Origin: Amycolatopsis acidicola
GTDB lineage: Bacteria; Actinomycetota; Actinomycetes; Mycobacteriales; Pseudonocardiaceae
DNA: 52,199 bases
Assembly: GCF_007713735.2 (NCBI RefSeq)
Contig: NZ_VMNW02000064.1
Coordinates: 1-52,199 of the forward strand
Reading direction: 5' to 3'
Shown here: one piece after another, positions 1 to 6,949 of the stretch
Layout of the letters: each line of letters begins with the position of its first letter
Position numbering within the stretch: the stretch's first letter is position 1
Notes under the pieces: generated by a model
What the model was told of the DNA's origin: nothing
Database searches by the model: none
The model's input: only the letters and a program-made list of their open reading frames with translations
Translations under genes and position numbers: made by a program

Positions 1-270
1 GGCCATCCCCGCGCGGCCCGCCCCCTGCGCCACCCTGCTGTCCCGGAGCCGCGATGCGCCCACCACCATGGCCAGAGTCTCGCCCCTGTGGGGCCTTCGC
101 GCGCGGGGATGTGCTCCGTTCGGCGCAGTGGTGCGGATCTCCCGGCAGCACGCGAGAAACCCTTGGTGCGCCTAGAACTTGCCGTTCGCCAGTAACTGAG
201 GTCTCATACCGCCACTAATCACCCACATGGGGCGAGCAAGCTGGCCGCTTGCCCAAGATGTCCAGAAATG
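1..270. other. Left-edge intergenic stretch, no gene seen
   Basis: No open frame with a ribosome-binding site and no RNA fold was recognised here. It lies 3' of the leftward vsr gene, so it would be the space between vsr and whatever lies outside the window. Confidence 0.5.
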
Positions 271-759
271 TCAGTGTGAGGCCGTAATGTCGAACCCATG
301 TTCGACAACAGTGCGTACCCGGTTCACGGCATCCTGCACATCCTCATGCTCCCAGATGCGAACGACCTGCCAGCCGGCTTCGGCAAGTGCCGCGTCGGCC
401 AGCCGGTCGCGCTCGACGTTCCGCCGTAGCTTCGGGCTCCAGTACCAGTCATTGCGGGTCGGCTCCCGGCCGTGCTCAGGACACACATGCCAGAAGCAGC
501 CATCGACGAAGACTGCCACTTTACGTCGCGTGAAGACGATGTCGGGCCGGACGCGAACGCCAGCGTCCAGGTCCAGCCTGTGATCTTTGCGATACCGGTA
601 ACCCAGCCGGTGCAGCTCTCTGCGCAGGGCCATCTCCGGTTTGGTGTCAGCCCGCCGGTTCGCCTGCATGTTCCGCGAACGGCCCTCGTTGAGCGGCTGG
701 GGAGATCCCCGCTGCTCACGGCTTTTTGGCTGCGGCCGCTGCCCCTGATCCGCGGACAC
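271..759 (-). CDS. vsr: Very short patch repair endonuclease (Vsr)
   Basis: Vsr nicks next to T:G mismatches that arise when 5-methylcytosine deaminates, protecting sites methylated by a partner C5 methyltransferase. The protein shows the family signature: an RSRNM..DTKPE..LRR..H head, then RPDIVF...VAVFVDGCFWHVCPEHG with the catalytic Asp and zinc-binding Cys/His residues, and a WxxxxxxRD-type middle followed by the WQVVRIWEHE strand. About 162 aa from the GTG at 759, close to the usual 130-160 aa; the frame is open to an ATG at 825, and no convincing Shine-Dalgarno separates the two. It is divergent from the C5 methyltransferase gene with under 100 bp between starts, the usual arrangement for a methyltransferase and its repair partner. 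Function sure, start uncertain. Confidence 0.93.
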   Translation of the reverse strand: MSADQGQRPQPKSREQRGSPQPLNEGRSRNMQANRRADTKPEMALRRELHRLGYRYRKDHRLDLDAGVRVRPDIVFTRRKVAVFVDGCFWHVCPEHGREPTRNDWYWSPKLRRNVERDRLADAALAEAGWQVVRIWEHEDVQDAVNRVRTVVEHGFDITASH

Positions 760-852
760 GACTTTCAACCACCACACCTTCCCGAACTTGGCGTCGCGCG
801 TGAGGCAAGATACCCGCATCAGCATGCGCGGCGCAGACAGAGAGGAGCATCA

Positions 853-2091
853 ATGAACGCGTTTGACGCGGTCGAAATCTGTGCCGGCGCAGGAGGCCAG
901 GCCCTGGGCCTGGAGAAGGCCGGGTTCGAGCACGCGCTCGCCGTGGAGCTCGACAGCAATGCCTGTAACACCCTCAGGGCCAACAGGCCGAGTTGGAAGA
1001 TCGCCGAGGGCGACGTAGCGGACGAGTCAGTCTGGCGTCCCGTCGACTACCAAGGTGTCTCGCTGCTGGCAGGAGGCGTTCCCTGCCCGCCGTTCTCCAT
1101 AGCTGGTAAGCAGCTTGGAGCAAACGATGAACGTGACCTGTTCGCGTGGGCCGTCAACCAGGTCGAGGTCGTGCAGCCCCGCGCTCTCCTGCTGGAGAAC
1201 GTTCGCGGTCTCAGCATGCCCCGCTTTGCCGGGTACCGGCAGCACGTTCTCGACCATCTGACAGAGCTTGGCTACATCGCAGAGTGGCGGCTCCTGCAGG
1301 CCTCCGACTTCGGTGTTCCCCAGCTCAGGCCACGCTTCATCCTCGTCGCGTTGAAGGCCGAGGACGCGCCGTACTTCCACTGGCCCGAAACTCAGCCGCC
1401 GCCACCAAATGTCGGTGCTACGTTGGTCGACTTGATGGCTGCTGGCGGCTGGCGCTGGGCCGAAAGATGGTCACGGAAGGCCGACAGGATCGCGCCCACG
1501 ATTGTCGGCGGTTCGAAGAAACATGGCGGCGCTGACCTTGGCCCAACACGAGCTAAACGGGCTTGGGATGAGATGGCGGTGGATGCCATGGGTGTCGCTG
1601 ATGCGGCGCCGTCGGCGGACAAGCCGAAAGACCACAAGCCCAAGCTCACGTGCGAGATGGTTGCCCGGATCCAGGGCTGGTCGGACAAATACGAGTGGGA
1701 GTTCACTGGGCGCAAGACCTCCAAATACCGCCAGATTGGCAATGCGTTCCCGCCCCCGGTCGCGCACGCTGTTGGAGCCGCGATCATTCGCGCCTTCAAG
1801 CACGAGGGCAGCCGGCGGGAGTTCGAGAACACGGAGCACGATTCCGTCTACCGGGCACTGCGCGCATCGGATGGGTTCGTTACCCCGGAACGTTTGATGA
1901 AGATCTCCCGCTTGGACGACCCGGCAGAACTGGAACGCCGGATTGGTCTTCTCAGCCGTGATTTCCATGTCGAGATTCAGACTGAGGGCACGAAGACGCG
2001 ATATAAGCTAGGTGATTTCAAGGCCTTCACTGGACAGCAGGATCATGCACGCAACGATTTGTTCCTGCAATACAGGGCCCGTATTAGCTGA
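853..2091 (+). CDS. DNA cytosine-C5 methyltransferase, M.NaeI type
   Basis: Transfers a methyl group from SAM to C5 of cytosine in the recognition site, protecting the host from the linked NaeI-type nuclease (expected site GCCGGC, inferred from the partner). Conserved motifs are in order: I around residues 7-24 (EICAGAGGQALGLEKAG), IV with catalytic Cys78 (GGVPCPPFS), VI ENVRG at 115-119, VIII QLRPRF, IX around RIAPTIVGG and X YRQIGNAFPPPVAHAVG. The start at 853 has a good AGAGGAG ribosome-binding site at 841-847; the frame is open far upstream but that part is antisense to vsr. The protein is 412 aa, about the length I recall for M.NaeI. Residues about 329-390, after motif X, form an extra tail resembling a winged helix, not part of the standard fold. 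Confidence 0.95.
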   Translation: MNAFDAVEICAGAGGQALGLEKAGFEHALAVELDSNACNTLRANRPSWKIAEGDVADESVWRPVDYQGVSLLAGGVPCPPFSIAGKQLGANDERDLFAWAVNQVEVVQPRALLLENVRGLSMPRFAGYRQHVLDHLTELGYIAEWRLLQASDFGVPQLRPRFILVALKAEDAPYFHWPETQPPPPNVGATLVDLMAAGGWRWAERWSRKADRIAPTIVGGSKKHGGADLGPTRAKRAWDEMAVDAMGVADAAPSADKPKDHKPKLTCEMVARIQGWSDKYEWEFTGRKTSKYRQIGNAFPPPVAHAVGAAIIRAFKHEGSRREFENTEHDSVYRALRASDGFVTPERLMKISRLDDPAELERRIGLLSRDFHVEIQTEGTKTRYKLGDFKAFTGQQDHARNDLFLQYRARIS

Positions 2092-2097
2092 GTAATG

Positions 2098-2152
2098 AGC
2101 TGGACCGGCCCCGTTGGCATTTGACGTTACATCGTTGCGGGGCGGTCCAGCT
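2098..2152. terminator. Long inverted repeat between convergent genes
   Basis: AGCTGGACCGGCCCCG at 2098-2113 pairs with CGGGGCGGTCCAGCT at 2138-2152, with one bulged base and a 24-nt loop. It begins 7 bp after the methyltransferase stop and lies before the end of the leftward gene at 2270. It has no U-tract, so it may be a bidirectional terminator, typical of actinomycete I-shaped hairpins, or a transcript-stabilising structure. Confidence 0.55.
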
Positions 2153-2269
2153 TGGCTGCTGTGTGCAGTACGAGACGCGGCCGCGATGCCCTGCCGGTGC
2201 GCCTCTCCGGCGGCTTCTGCGGGCGGCCGGTGTTCAGCATCGATTTATCCTGGTCGGCGCCGCGAATTT

Positions 2270-3136
2270 CTATCCATTCCCGGGAGTCCGGCGAAGCTCT
2301 TGCTCGACCTTGTCAAGGTCGGCATCCGATGGAAAATGAAATACTCCGTGTCGCCGGGCGGCTGGCAATGCCAGCGTGTGGAAGCAAAAGCTGCTTTCCG
2401 CGAGTATTTCGTCGACGCGCATCTTCCGACCCTTATGGTATTCCTTCCCATTTTTTGTGCTACTTTCCCTGAAAGCCGGGTTGCCGACGTAGATGCTCAG
2501 GATGTTGTTGCCGCTCCAGGCGTCGGTGCGGAACAGTGCGTCTGCGATCGGGTGCACTCGCACGTCGAGTCCGCGGGACCGGAGTGCTACCGCGGTGTAC
2601 ATGTCTCGCATGAAGCCGTAATAGGCATTGCCGGCCCGCCAGTTCAGTGACGCGCTCGCCAGAGTGCGCGCCCGGTGTTCCAGTCCCTTTCCTCGCGGAA
2701 ATCGAGCCTTCAGGCGTGTGATTTCCTGATCAAATATCCTCTCTTTGAGTATTCCGTAATTCTTGCCGATTTTTGCCAAACCATCAGGCGTGTTGCAGAA
2801 ATCTTCATATTCTGACCACAGTGGTGGCCGTCCTAGTTGTTCCATCAGCAAGTGGAAAATGTGGACGAATGCAAAATTGGGGTACCAGTCTCGTGCCGCG
2901 ACGATGTGCTCTATATCTTCTTGTGCAATGTTGCCGAGCGGGTGTACGTGACGTTGTTCTATCCAGTCAAATGTGCTGAGGGAGCAGTCGTAGATCGCCC
3001 GTGTTACGTGATCGCGCATCGTGGCGATCACGCCGTGGGCCAGCCGGTCCTTGTTGTGTTCCCAGCGGTGGTGTACTGCGACTGCCTGTGGCGTGATGAG
3101 GAAGGTCTCGCGGACCTCTTCGCCGGTCGTCTCCAT
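2270..3136 (-). CDS. Uncharacterised protein inside the R-M island
   Basis: I do not recognise this 288-aa protein. The ATG at 3136 has GGAG seven bases upstream, so it is preferred over the longer frame that opens at 3328. It has no signal peptide or membrane segment, many aromatic and charged residues, and reads as a soluble globular protein. Notable stretches are an early HHRWEHNKDRLAHG segment, a WYPNFAFVHIFHLLMEQLG segment and a C-terminal GKEYHKGRKMRVDE block. I see no certain PD-(D/E)XK, HNH or GIY-YIG motif. Its DNA is visibly AT-richer than the flanking core genes. It faces the methyltransferase end to end and is divergent from the HNH gene. A role in the R-M or defence island is inferred only from position. 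Confidence 0.75.
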   Translation of the reverse strand: METTGEEVRETFLITPQAVAVHHRWEHNKDRLAHGVIATMRDHVTRAIYDCSLSTFDWIEQRHVHPLGNIAQEDIEHIVAARDWYPNFAFVHIFHLLMEQLGRPPLWSEYEDFCNTPDGLAKIGKNYGILKERIFDQEITRLKARFPRGKGLEHRARTLASASLNWRAGNAYYGFMRDMYTAVALRSRGLDVRVHPIADALFRTDAWSGNNILSIYVGNPAFRESSTKNGKEYHKGRKMRVDEILAESSFCFHTLALPAARRHGVFHFPSDADLDKVEQELRRTPGNG

Positions 3137-3360
3137 CTCTCGGCTCCGCTCGTTGCTCCGGACGCTCCCACGGTCGCACAGCAAGTGCCGAGCGTCGGCA
3201 AAGTTGCCGATCTTTGCAGGCTGCCGCGCCGAATCGTCGATGAATCCCCTGCTTGGCAGGTCGCTGTTGGCTGCGGAAGCTTGCCGCTGCTTGCCGCGGC
3301 ATGCCCCGGCGGCTATGGTTGTCGGCATGTCGACAGGGGCTGTCGAGGCAGGGAGATGTC

Positions 3361-4074
3361 ATGGCTGGGACCGCGGCTCGTCCGGACTGGCGGAACGGCA
3401 AGCTGGGAACTCGCGTACGGGTTGCGCTTTGGCTTGTTTCAGAGATCGGAGAAGGTCGTAAATTCACAAAATCGCAGCTGCGCAACGCCATGCCTGGAGT
3501 GGAGCAGATCGACCGCCGGATGCGTGATTTGCGTCCGGCTGGCTGGTCGATTCTGACATACCGGGACCTGAACAGCCTTGCGCCAGGCGAACTCTTACTG
3601 GACAAAATCGGCCTGCCCATCTGGGAGAAGGAGCATCGTGCAGCCGGGCTGCGGTCCGTAACAGCTACTGTGCGCAGGCGTGTTCTTGAGCGAGATGGCC
3701 ACCGGTGCGTTCGATGCGGGATCTTGGCTGGCGAACAATATCCGGATGGCACTGGATCCACAGCACGTCTCACGGTCGGGCATGTCAACCCGCACAAATA
3801 TGGCGCGGGCGCCACAGAAGCTGATCTGGTGACTGAGTGCGCCCGTTGTAACGAAACTGCGAAACATTTGACCGGGCTGAAGCTGGACGAGCAACGTGTC
3901 TGGGATGAGCTGACCGAGCTTCCCGGTCGTGACAAGCAGATAGTTCTCAACTGGCTTGTCGCCGGCAGGCGGGAACCGAGCCGGGCTGAGAAAGCTGTGT
4001 CTCATGTTTGGCAGCTGCCTGCTGTGCAACGTGAGAGTATCGAGGCCAAGTTGGCGCGCTTGCTCAGCAGCTGA
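3361..4074 (+). CDS. HNH endonuclease of the NaeI-type R-M island
   Basis: A 237-aa putative DNA nuclease. The C-terminal half holds a betabetaalpha-metal HNH domain: RRRVLERDGHRCVRCG (first Cys pair), LTVGHVNPHKYGAG with the catalytic-type His, then ECARCNETAKH with the second Cys pair. The N-terminal 80 residues contain KFTKSQLRNAMPGVEQIDRRMRDLRPAGWSI-type sequence, a small winged-helix-like module that recalls the tail of the neighbouring methyltransferase. The ATG at 3361 has GGGAG at 3351-3355; upstream in-frame starts lie in poor coding sequence. The gene precedes the NaeI-like gene by 150 bp on the same strand. It may be a second restriction activity (for example against modified or unmodified DNA of the same site) or an accessory nicking enzyme; that is inference. 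Confidence 0.85.
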   Translation: MAGTAARPDWRNGKLGTRVRVALWLVSEIGEGRKFTKSQLRNAMPGVEQIDRRMRDLRPAGWSILTYRDLNSLAPGELLLDKIGLPIWEKEHRAAGLRSVTATVRRRVLERDGHRCVRCGILAGEQYPDGTGSTARLTVGHVNPHKYGAGATEADLVTECARCNETAKHLTGLKLDEQRVWDELTELPGRDKQIVLNWLVAGRREPSRAEKAVSHVWQLPAVQRESIEAKLARLLSS

Positions 4075-4083
4075 GTAATGTGG

Positions 4084-4099
4084 TCGGCAATTTTGCCGA
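4084..4099. promoter_or_regulatory. Perfect 16-bp palindrome before the NaeI-type gene
   Basis: TCGGCAA-TT-TTGCCGA at 4084-4099 lies just after the HNH stop and about 125 bp before the restriction gene. A second palindrome TTTGGCCAAA follows at 4123-4132 and a run of six T at about 4142-4147. These may be an operator controlling the restriction gene or a weak terminator of the HNH transcript; the sequence alone does not decide. Confidence 0.35.
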
Positions 4100-4224
4100 A
4101 CGTGTTGGCCGAAAGAGGCGTGTTTGGCCAAAGCTCCAATTTTTTGGTCAACTCAATGGGGGAGTCTTGCCTCCCTGTCAAAGGGTGGCCCGCTGGAGTG
4201 GGCTGGGACAGTAGGATGTGGATC

Positions 4225-5139
4225 ATGAGTTTGCTGCCGGATTTGAATTCTGAGCCCGACCCCGCCCTGGACGAAGTCGAGGCCGAGATCAGGCGGTGTG
4301 ATCCCGACGGTAGCAGGTGGGCAGCGGTAGTCCGGCACACCTATGACGTGATCTATAACGGACAGGAAACCGGGCGGTACCGCTGGGACCAGCTGATGAA
4401 AACGGAGAAGACGCATTTCGGCACCCTCTTTGAAATTAACGCTCAGCGTGAATTTAAATTTGAAGGAGGGGATGCGACTGATTACCGGATTTTCGGGCAT
4501 GAAGTTGATGCGAAATGGAGTCAGCGATCCGGCGGGTGGATGCTGCCGCCGGAGGTCTTCGATCAACTGGCCTTGGTCGCGACTGGTGATGATCAGCGCT
4601 CTGTCTGGTCCCTTGGTCTGATCCGGGTCACTGCCGCTGTCCGGAGCGAGAGGGGAAACCGGGATAAGAAGAGTCATCTGAACGAGCTGGGCAGGGCAAC
4701 TGTGCGCTGGCTGTGGAAGGACGCGCCACTCCGGCCAAACGTGCTACTTCAGTTGCCACCGGATGTGGTTGATCATGTTTTTGACCACCCTCATGGCACG
4801 CAGCGCACGCACAGATTGTTCAGGGCCGCGGAAGGCCTGATTGTGCATCGCAACAGTGTTGCCACGGTAAGCCGGCAACTTGACGCCCAGAAACGGGTTC
4901 GGTATAACGGCGGCTCGCGATCAGCCCTGGCGCCCGAGGGGTATCTGATCCTCAGCGGCACCTATCACAGGCAGTTGGCTTTCGACCTCGGCGTTGCCGT
5001 TCCTCTCAGTGACGAATATATCTCGGTGCGGGTAGTTCCCTCCGAGGATAGTCGCGGCGCTCTCATAGGCGGCCGCCTATGGCGCCGCGCCCGTCCAGGC
5101 GAGGAGATTTTGGAGGCGGCGCCTCGAATCGGCGAATAA
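4225..5139 (+). CDS. Type IIE restriction endonuclease, NaeI family
   Basis: A 304-aa homologue of NaeI, which cuts GCCGGC after binding two copies of the site (one catalytic, one effector). From the ATG at 4225, Glu70, Asp86, Asp95 and Lys97 fall at the same residue numbers as the NaeI catalytic set (TLFEIN, ATDYRIFGHEVDAKW). NaeI position 43, the Leu whose change to Lys turns NaeI into a topoisomerase/recombinase, is Ile here, so this is an ordinary cleavage-type enzyme. The N-terminal half is the endonuclease domain (Endo); the C-terminal half, with RVRYNGGSRSALAPEGYLIL near the end, matches the effector-DNA-binding (Topo, CAP-like) domain. AGGA at 4213-4216 supports 4225 over the ATG at 4216. 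It pairs with the C5 methyltransferase at 853. Confidence 0.93.
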   Translation: MSLLPDLNSEPDPALDEVEAEIRRCDPDGSRWAAVVRHTYDVIYNGQETGRYRWDQLMKTEKTHFGTLFEINAQREFKFEGGDATDYRIFGHEVDAKWSQRSGGWMLPPEVFDQLALVATGDDQRSVWSLGLIRVTAAVRSERGNRDKKSHLNELGRATVRWLWKDAPLRPNVLLQLPPDVVDHVFDHPHGTQRTHRLFRAAEGLIVHRNSVATVSRQLDAQKRVRYNGGSRSALAPEGYLILSGTYHRQLAFDLGVAVPLSDEYISVRVVPSEDSRGALIGGRLWRRARPGEEILEAAPRIGE

Positions 5140-5290
5140 CGCGCCGCGGATCAAGCCCAGGCATCGGGCACCCGCGGGTGTCACCGTCAGCGCCCGGGGC
5201 ATCCCACGCGCTTCTCAGGATGTCAACCGGCGGCCGTCATGGTGGGCGCGGCGCGCTGGGGTGGGCGGTACCGCTAGGCTGTGGCCTGAA

Positions 5291-5363
5291 GCCCTCGTAG
5301 CTCAGGGGATAGAGCACCGCTCTCCTAAAGCGGGTGTCGCAGGTTCGAATCCTGCCGGGGGCA
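5291..5363 (+). tRNA. tRNA-Arg (anticodon CCT)
   Basis: A complete cloverleaf of 73 nt: acceptor GCCCTCG pairs with CGGGGGC, D-arm GCTC...GAGC, anticodon stem CCGCT/AGCGG around loop CTCCTAA giving anticodon CCT (reads AGG), and T-arm GCAGG-TTCGAAT-CCTGC. CCA is not encoded. The R-M island ends just upstream of its 5' side. Confidence 0.95.
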
Positions 5364-5555
5364 CACAGGTCAAAGGTCGTTTTCGCTGATCATCCGGCTT
5401 AGAGGTACGCGACAGCGTCACCCTGCCGTCACACCCGAAAACCCCAACCCACAACCCACCCCGGGTGAGAAAACATCGACTCCTGCGCTACCGATAGGTA
5501 ACCTTCCGTCACTGTGGGAGCGGAAACCCCGCTGCCCCGACCACCGGAGGGCTCG

Positions 5556-6212
5556 TTGATCAAGCTCGTGTTCGCCGATGATGAGGAGCTGGTCCGGGCC
5601 AGCCTGCGCGGCATGATGTCCGGCGCGCCGGACATCGAGGTGGCCGGGGAGGCGAACGACGGCCGCTCGGCGGTGGAGGCCGCGCGCCGCCTGCATCCCG
5701 ACGTCGTCCTGCTCGACATCAAGATGCGCGCCCCCGACGACGGCATCCGCGCGCTCCGCGCGATCCTCGCCCTGCCGGATCCGCCGACGGTGGCGATGCT
5801 GACCACCTTCGACATGGACGAGTACGTGAGCCTGGCCCTCCGCCTCGGCGCCAACGGGTTCCTCCTGAAGGACATCGAGCCCTCGGCGCTCCTGCGCGCG
5901 GTGCGCGACCTCGCCCGCGGCGGCGCGGTGCTCGACCCGGGCGTCGCGGCCCGCATGGTGCGCGCGCATCGCGAAGGGCAGCGCGCGGCGCAGCCCGCCC
6001 GCAAGCTTCTCTCCAGTCTGTCCGAGCGCGAGCGCGAAGTCGTGAGCCTCATCGGGCAGGGGTTGTCCAACGCGGAGATCGGCGGCCGCCTTCACCTATC
6101 CGAAGCCACCGTGAAGGGCTACGTCTCGGCCGTGCTCTCCAAGATCGGCGCGGCGAACCGCGTCCAGGCCGCTCTCCTCGCCTACCGGGGCGGTCTTCTG
6201 GACCAGTTGTGA
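5556..6212 (+). CDS. NarL/FixJ-family response regulator
   Basis: A cytoplasmic transcription regulator of 218 aa. The receiver domain covers about residues 1-120 with the phosphoacceptor Asp54 in VVLLDIKM, conserved acidic pair AD-DE near the start, Thr in MLTTF and Lys in FLLKD. The C-terminal LuxR-type HTH is SLSEREREVVSLIGQGLSNAEI. The frame opens at a GTG at 5514, but TTG at 5556 has GGAGG at 5546-5550 with five-base spacing and begins exactly at the receiver domain, so TTG is chosen. No histidine kinase is adjacent (mprB belongs to mprA), so it is an orphan whose sensor is elsewhere or whose input is not phosphorylation. Confidence 0.92.
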   Translation: MIKLVFADDEELVRASLRGMMSGAPDIEVAGEANDGRSAVEAARRLHPDVVLLDIKMRAPDDGIRALRAILALPDPPTVAMLTTFDMDEYVSLALRLGANGFLLKDIEPSALLRAVRDLARGGAVLDPGVAARMVRAHREGQRAAQPARKLLSSLSEREREVVSLIGQGLSNAEIGGRLHLSEATVKGYVSAVLSKIGAANRVQAALLAYRGGLLDQL

Positions 6213-6215
6213 CCG

Positions 6216-6243
6216 TCTCTTAGGCGTGTCTCAGCACTGTCAG
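6216..6243 (+). promoter_or_regulatory. MprA-box-like direct repeats before mprA
   Basis: Two 8-bp repeats, TCTCTTAG at 6216-6223 and TGTCTCAG at 6227-6234, are separated by 3 bp (19 bp in all), followed by a third partial copy TGTCAG at 6238-6243. This is the geometry described for the mycobacterial MprA box. It lies 13-40 bp before mprA, consistent with autoregulation. Confidence 0.65.
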
Positions 6244-6256
6244 TAACACTGTCTAC

Positions 6257-6949
6257 ATGCGCATACTCGTTGTCGACGACGATCGGGCGGTCCGGGAGTC
6301 ACTCCGGCGGTCGCTGGAGTTCAACGGCTACCAGGTCGAGCTCGCCGGCGACGGGGCACAGGCGCTCGAACGCGTCATCGCCGACCGGCCGGACGCGATG
6401 ATCCTCGACGTCATGATGCCCCGGCTCGACGGCCTGGAGGTGGCCCGGCGCCTGCGCAGCACCGGTGACGACCTGCCGATCCTCGTCCTCACGGCCCGTG
6501 ACACGGTCTCCGACCGCGTCTCCGGGCTGGACGCCGGAGCCGACGACTACCTGCCCAAGCCCTTCGCGCTCGAGGAGCTTCTCGCCCGTCTCCGCGCTCT
6601 GCTCCGCCGCGCCTCTCCGGACGCGCAGCCGGGCGCGAACTCCGAGCAGCTCACCTTCGCCGACCTGACGCTCGACCCCGGCACCCGCGAGATCCGCCGC
6701 GGCGAGCGCGAGATCAGCCTCACCCGCACAGAGTTCGCCCTGCTCGAGCTGTTCATGTCGTACCCGAAGCACGTGCTGACGAGGGGCCGCATCCTCGAAG
6801 AGGTGTGGGGCTACGACTTCCCGACCTCCGGCAACGCGCTCGAGGTGTACGTCGGCTATCTGCGCCGCAAGACCGAGGCGGGCGGCGAGCCCCGGTTGAT
6901 CCACACCGTCCGCGGAGTCGGTTACGTGCTCCGGGAAACGCCCCCGTGA
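6257..6949 (+). CDS. mprA: Two-component response regulator MprA
   Basis: OmpR/PhoB-family regulator, 230 aa, controlling the envelope-stress response with its kinase MprB. The receiver domain begins MRILVVDDDRAVRESLRRSL, has phosphoacceptor Asp51 (MILDVMMPRLDGLEV), Thr in LTARD and Lys in YLPKPF. The C-terminal winged helix spans about 130-228 (LTRTEFALLELFM, VWGYDF, VYVGYLRRKTE, VRGVGYVLR). The sequence is very close to the mycobacterial MprA I remember. The next gene starts in the stop codon (GTGA), so kinase and regulator are translationally coupled. Putative MprA boxes lie in the 44-bp gap upstream and also before pepD, 3.4 kb away. Confidence 0.95.
   Translation: MRILVVDDDRAVRESLRRSLEFNGYQVELAGDGAQALERVIADRPDAMILDVMMPRLDGLEVARRLRSTGDDLPILVLTARDTVSDRVSGLDAGADDYLPKPFALEELLARLRALLRRASPDAQPGANSEQLTFADLTLDPGTREIRRGEREISLTRTEFALLELFMSYPKHVLTRGRILEEVWGYDFPTSGNALEVYVGYLRRKTEAGGEPRLIHTVRGVGYVLRETPP

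Noticed and set aside
271..5363. R-M island as an element integrated at tRNA-Arg
   Set aside because: Elements normally use the tRNA 3' end and lie downstream of it; this island lies on the 5' side, and I saw no integrase and no copy of the tRNA end at the left.
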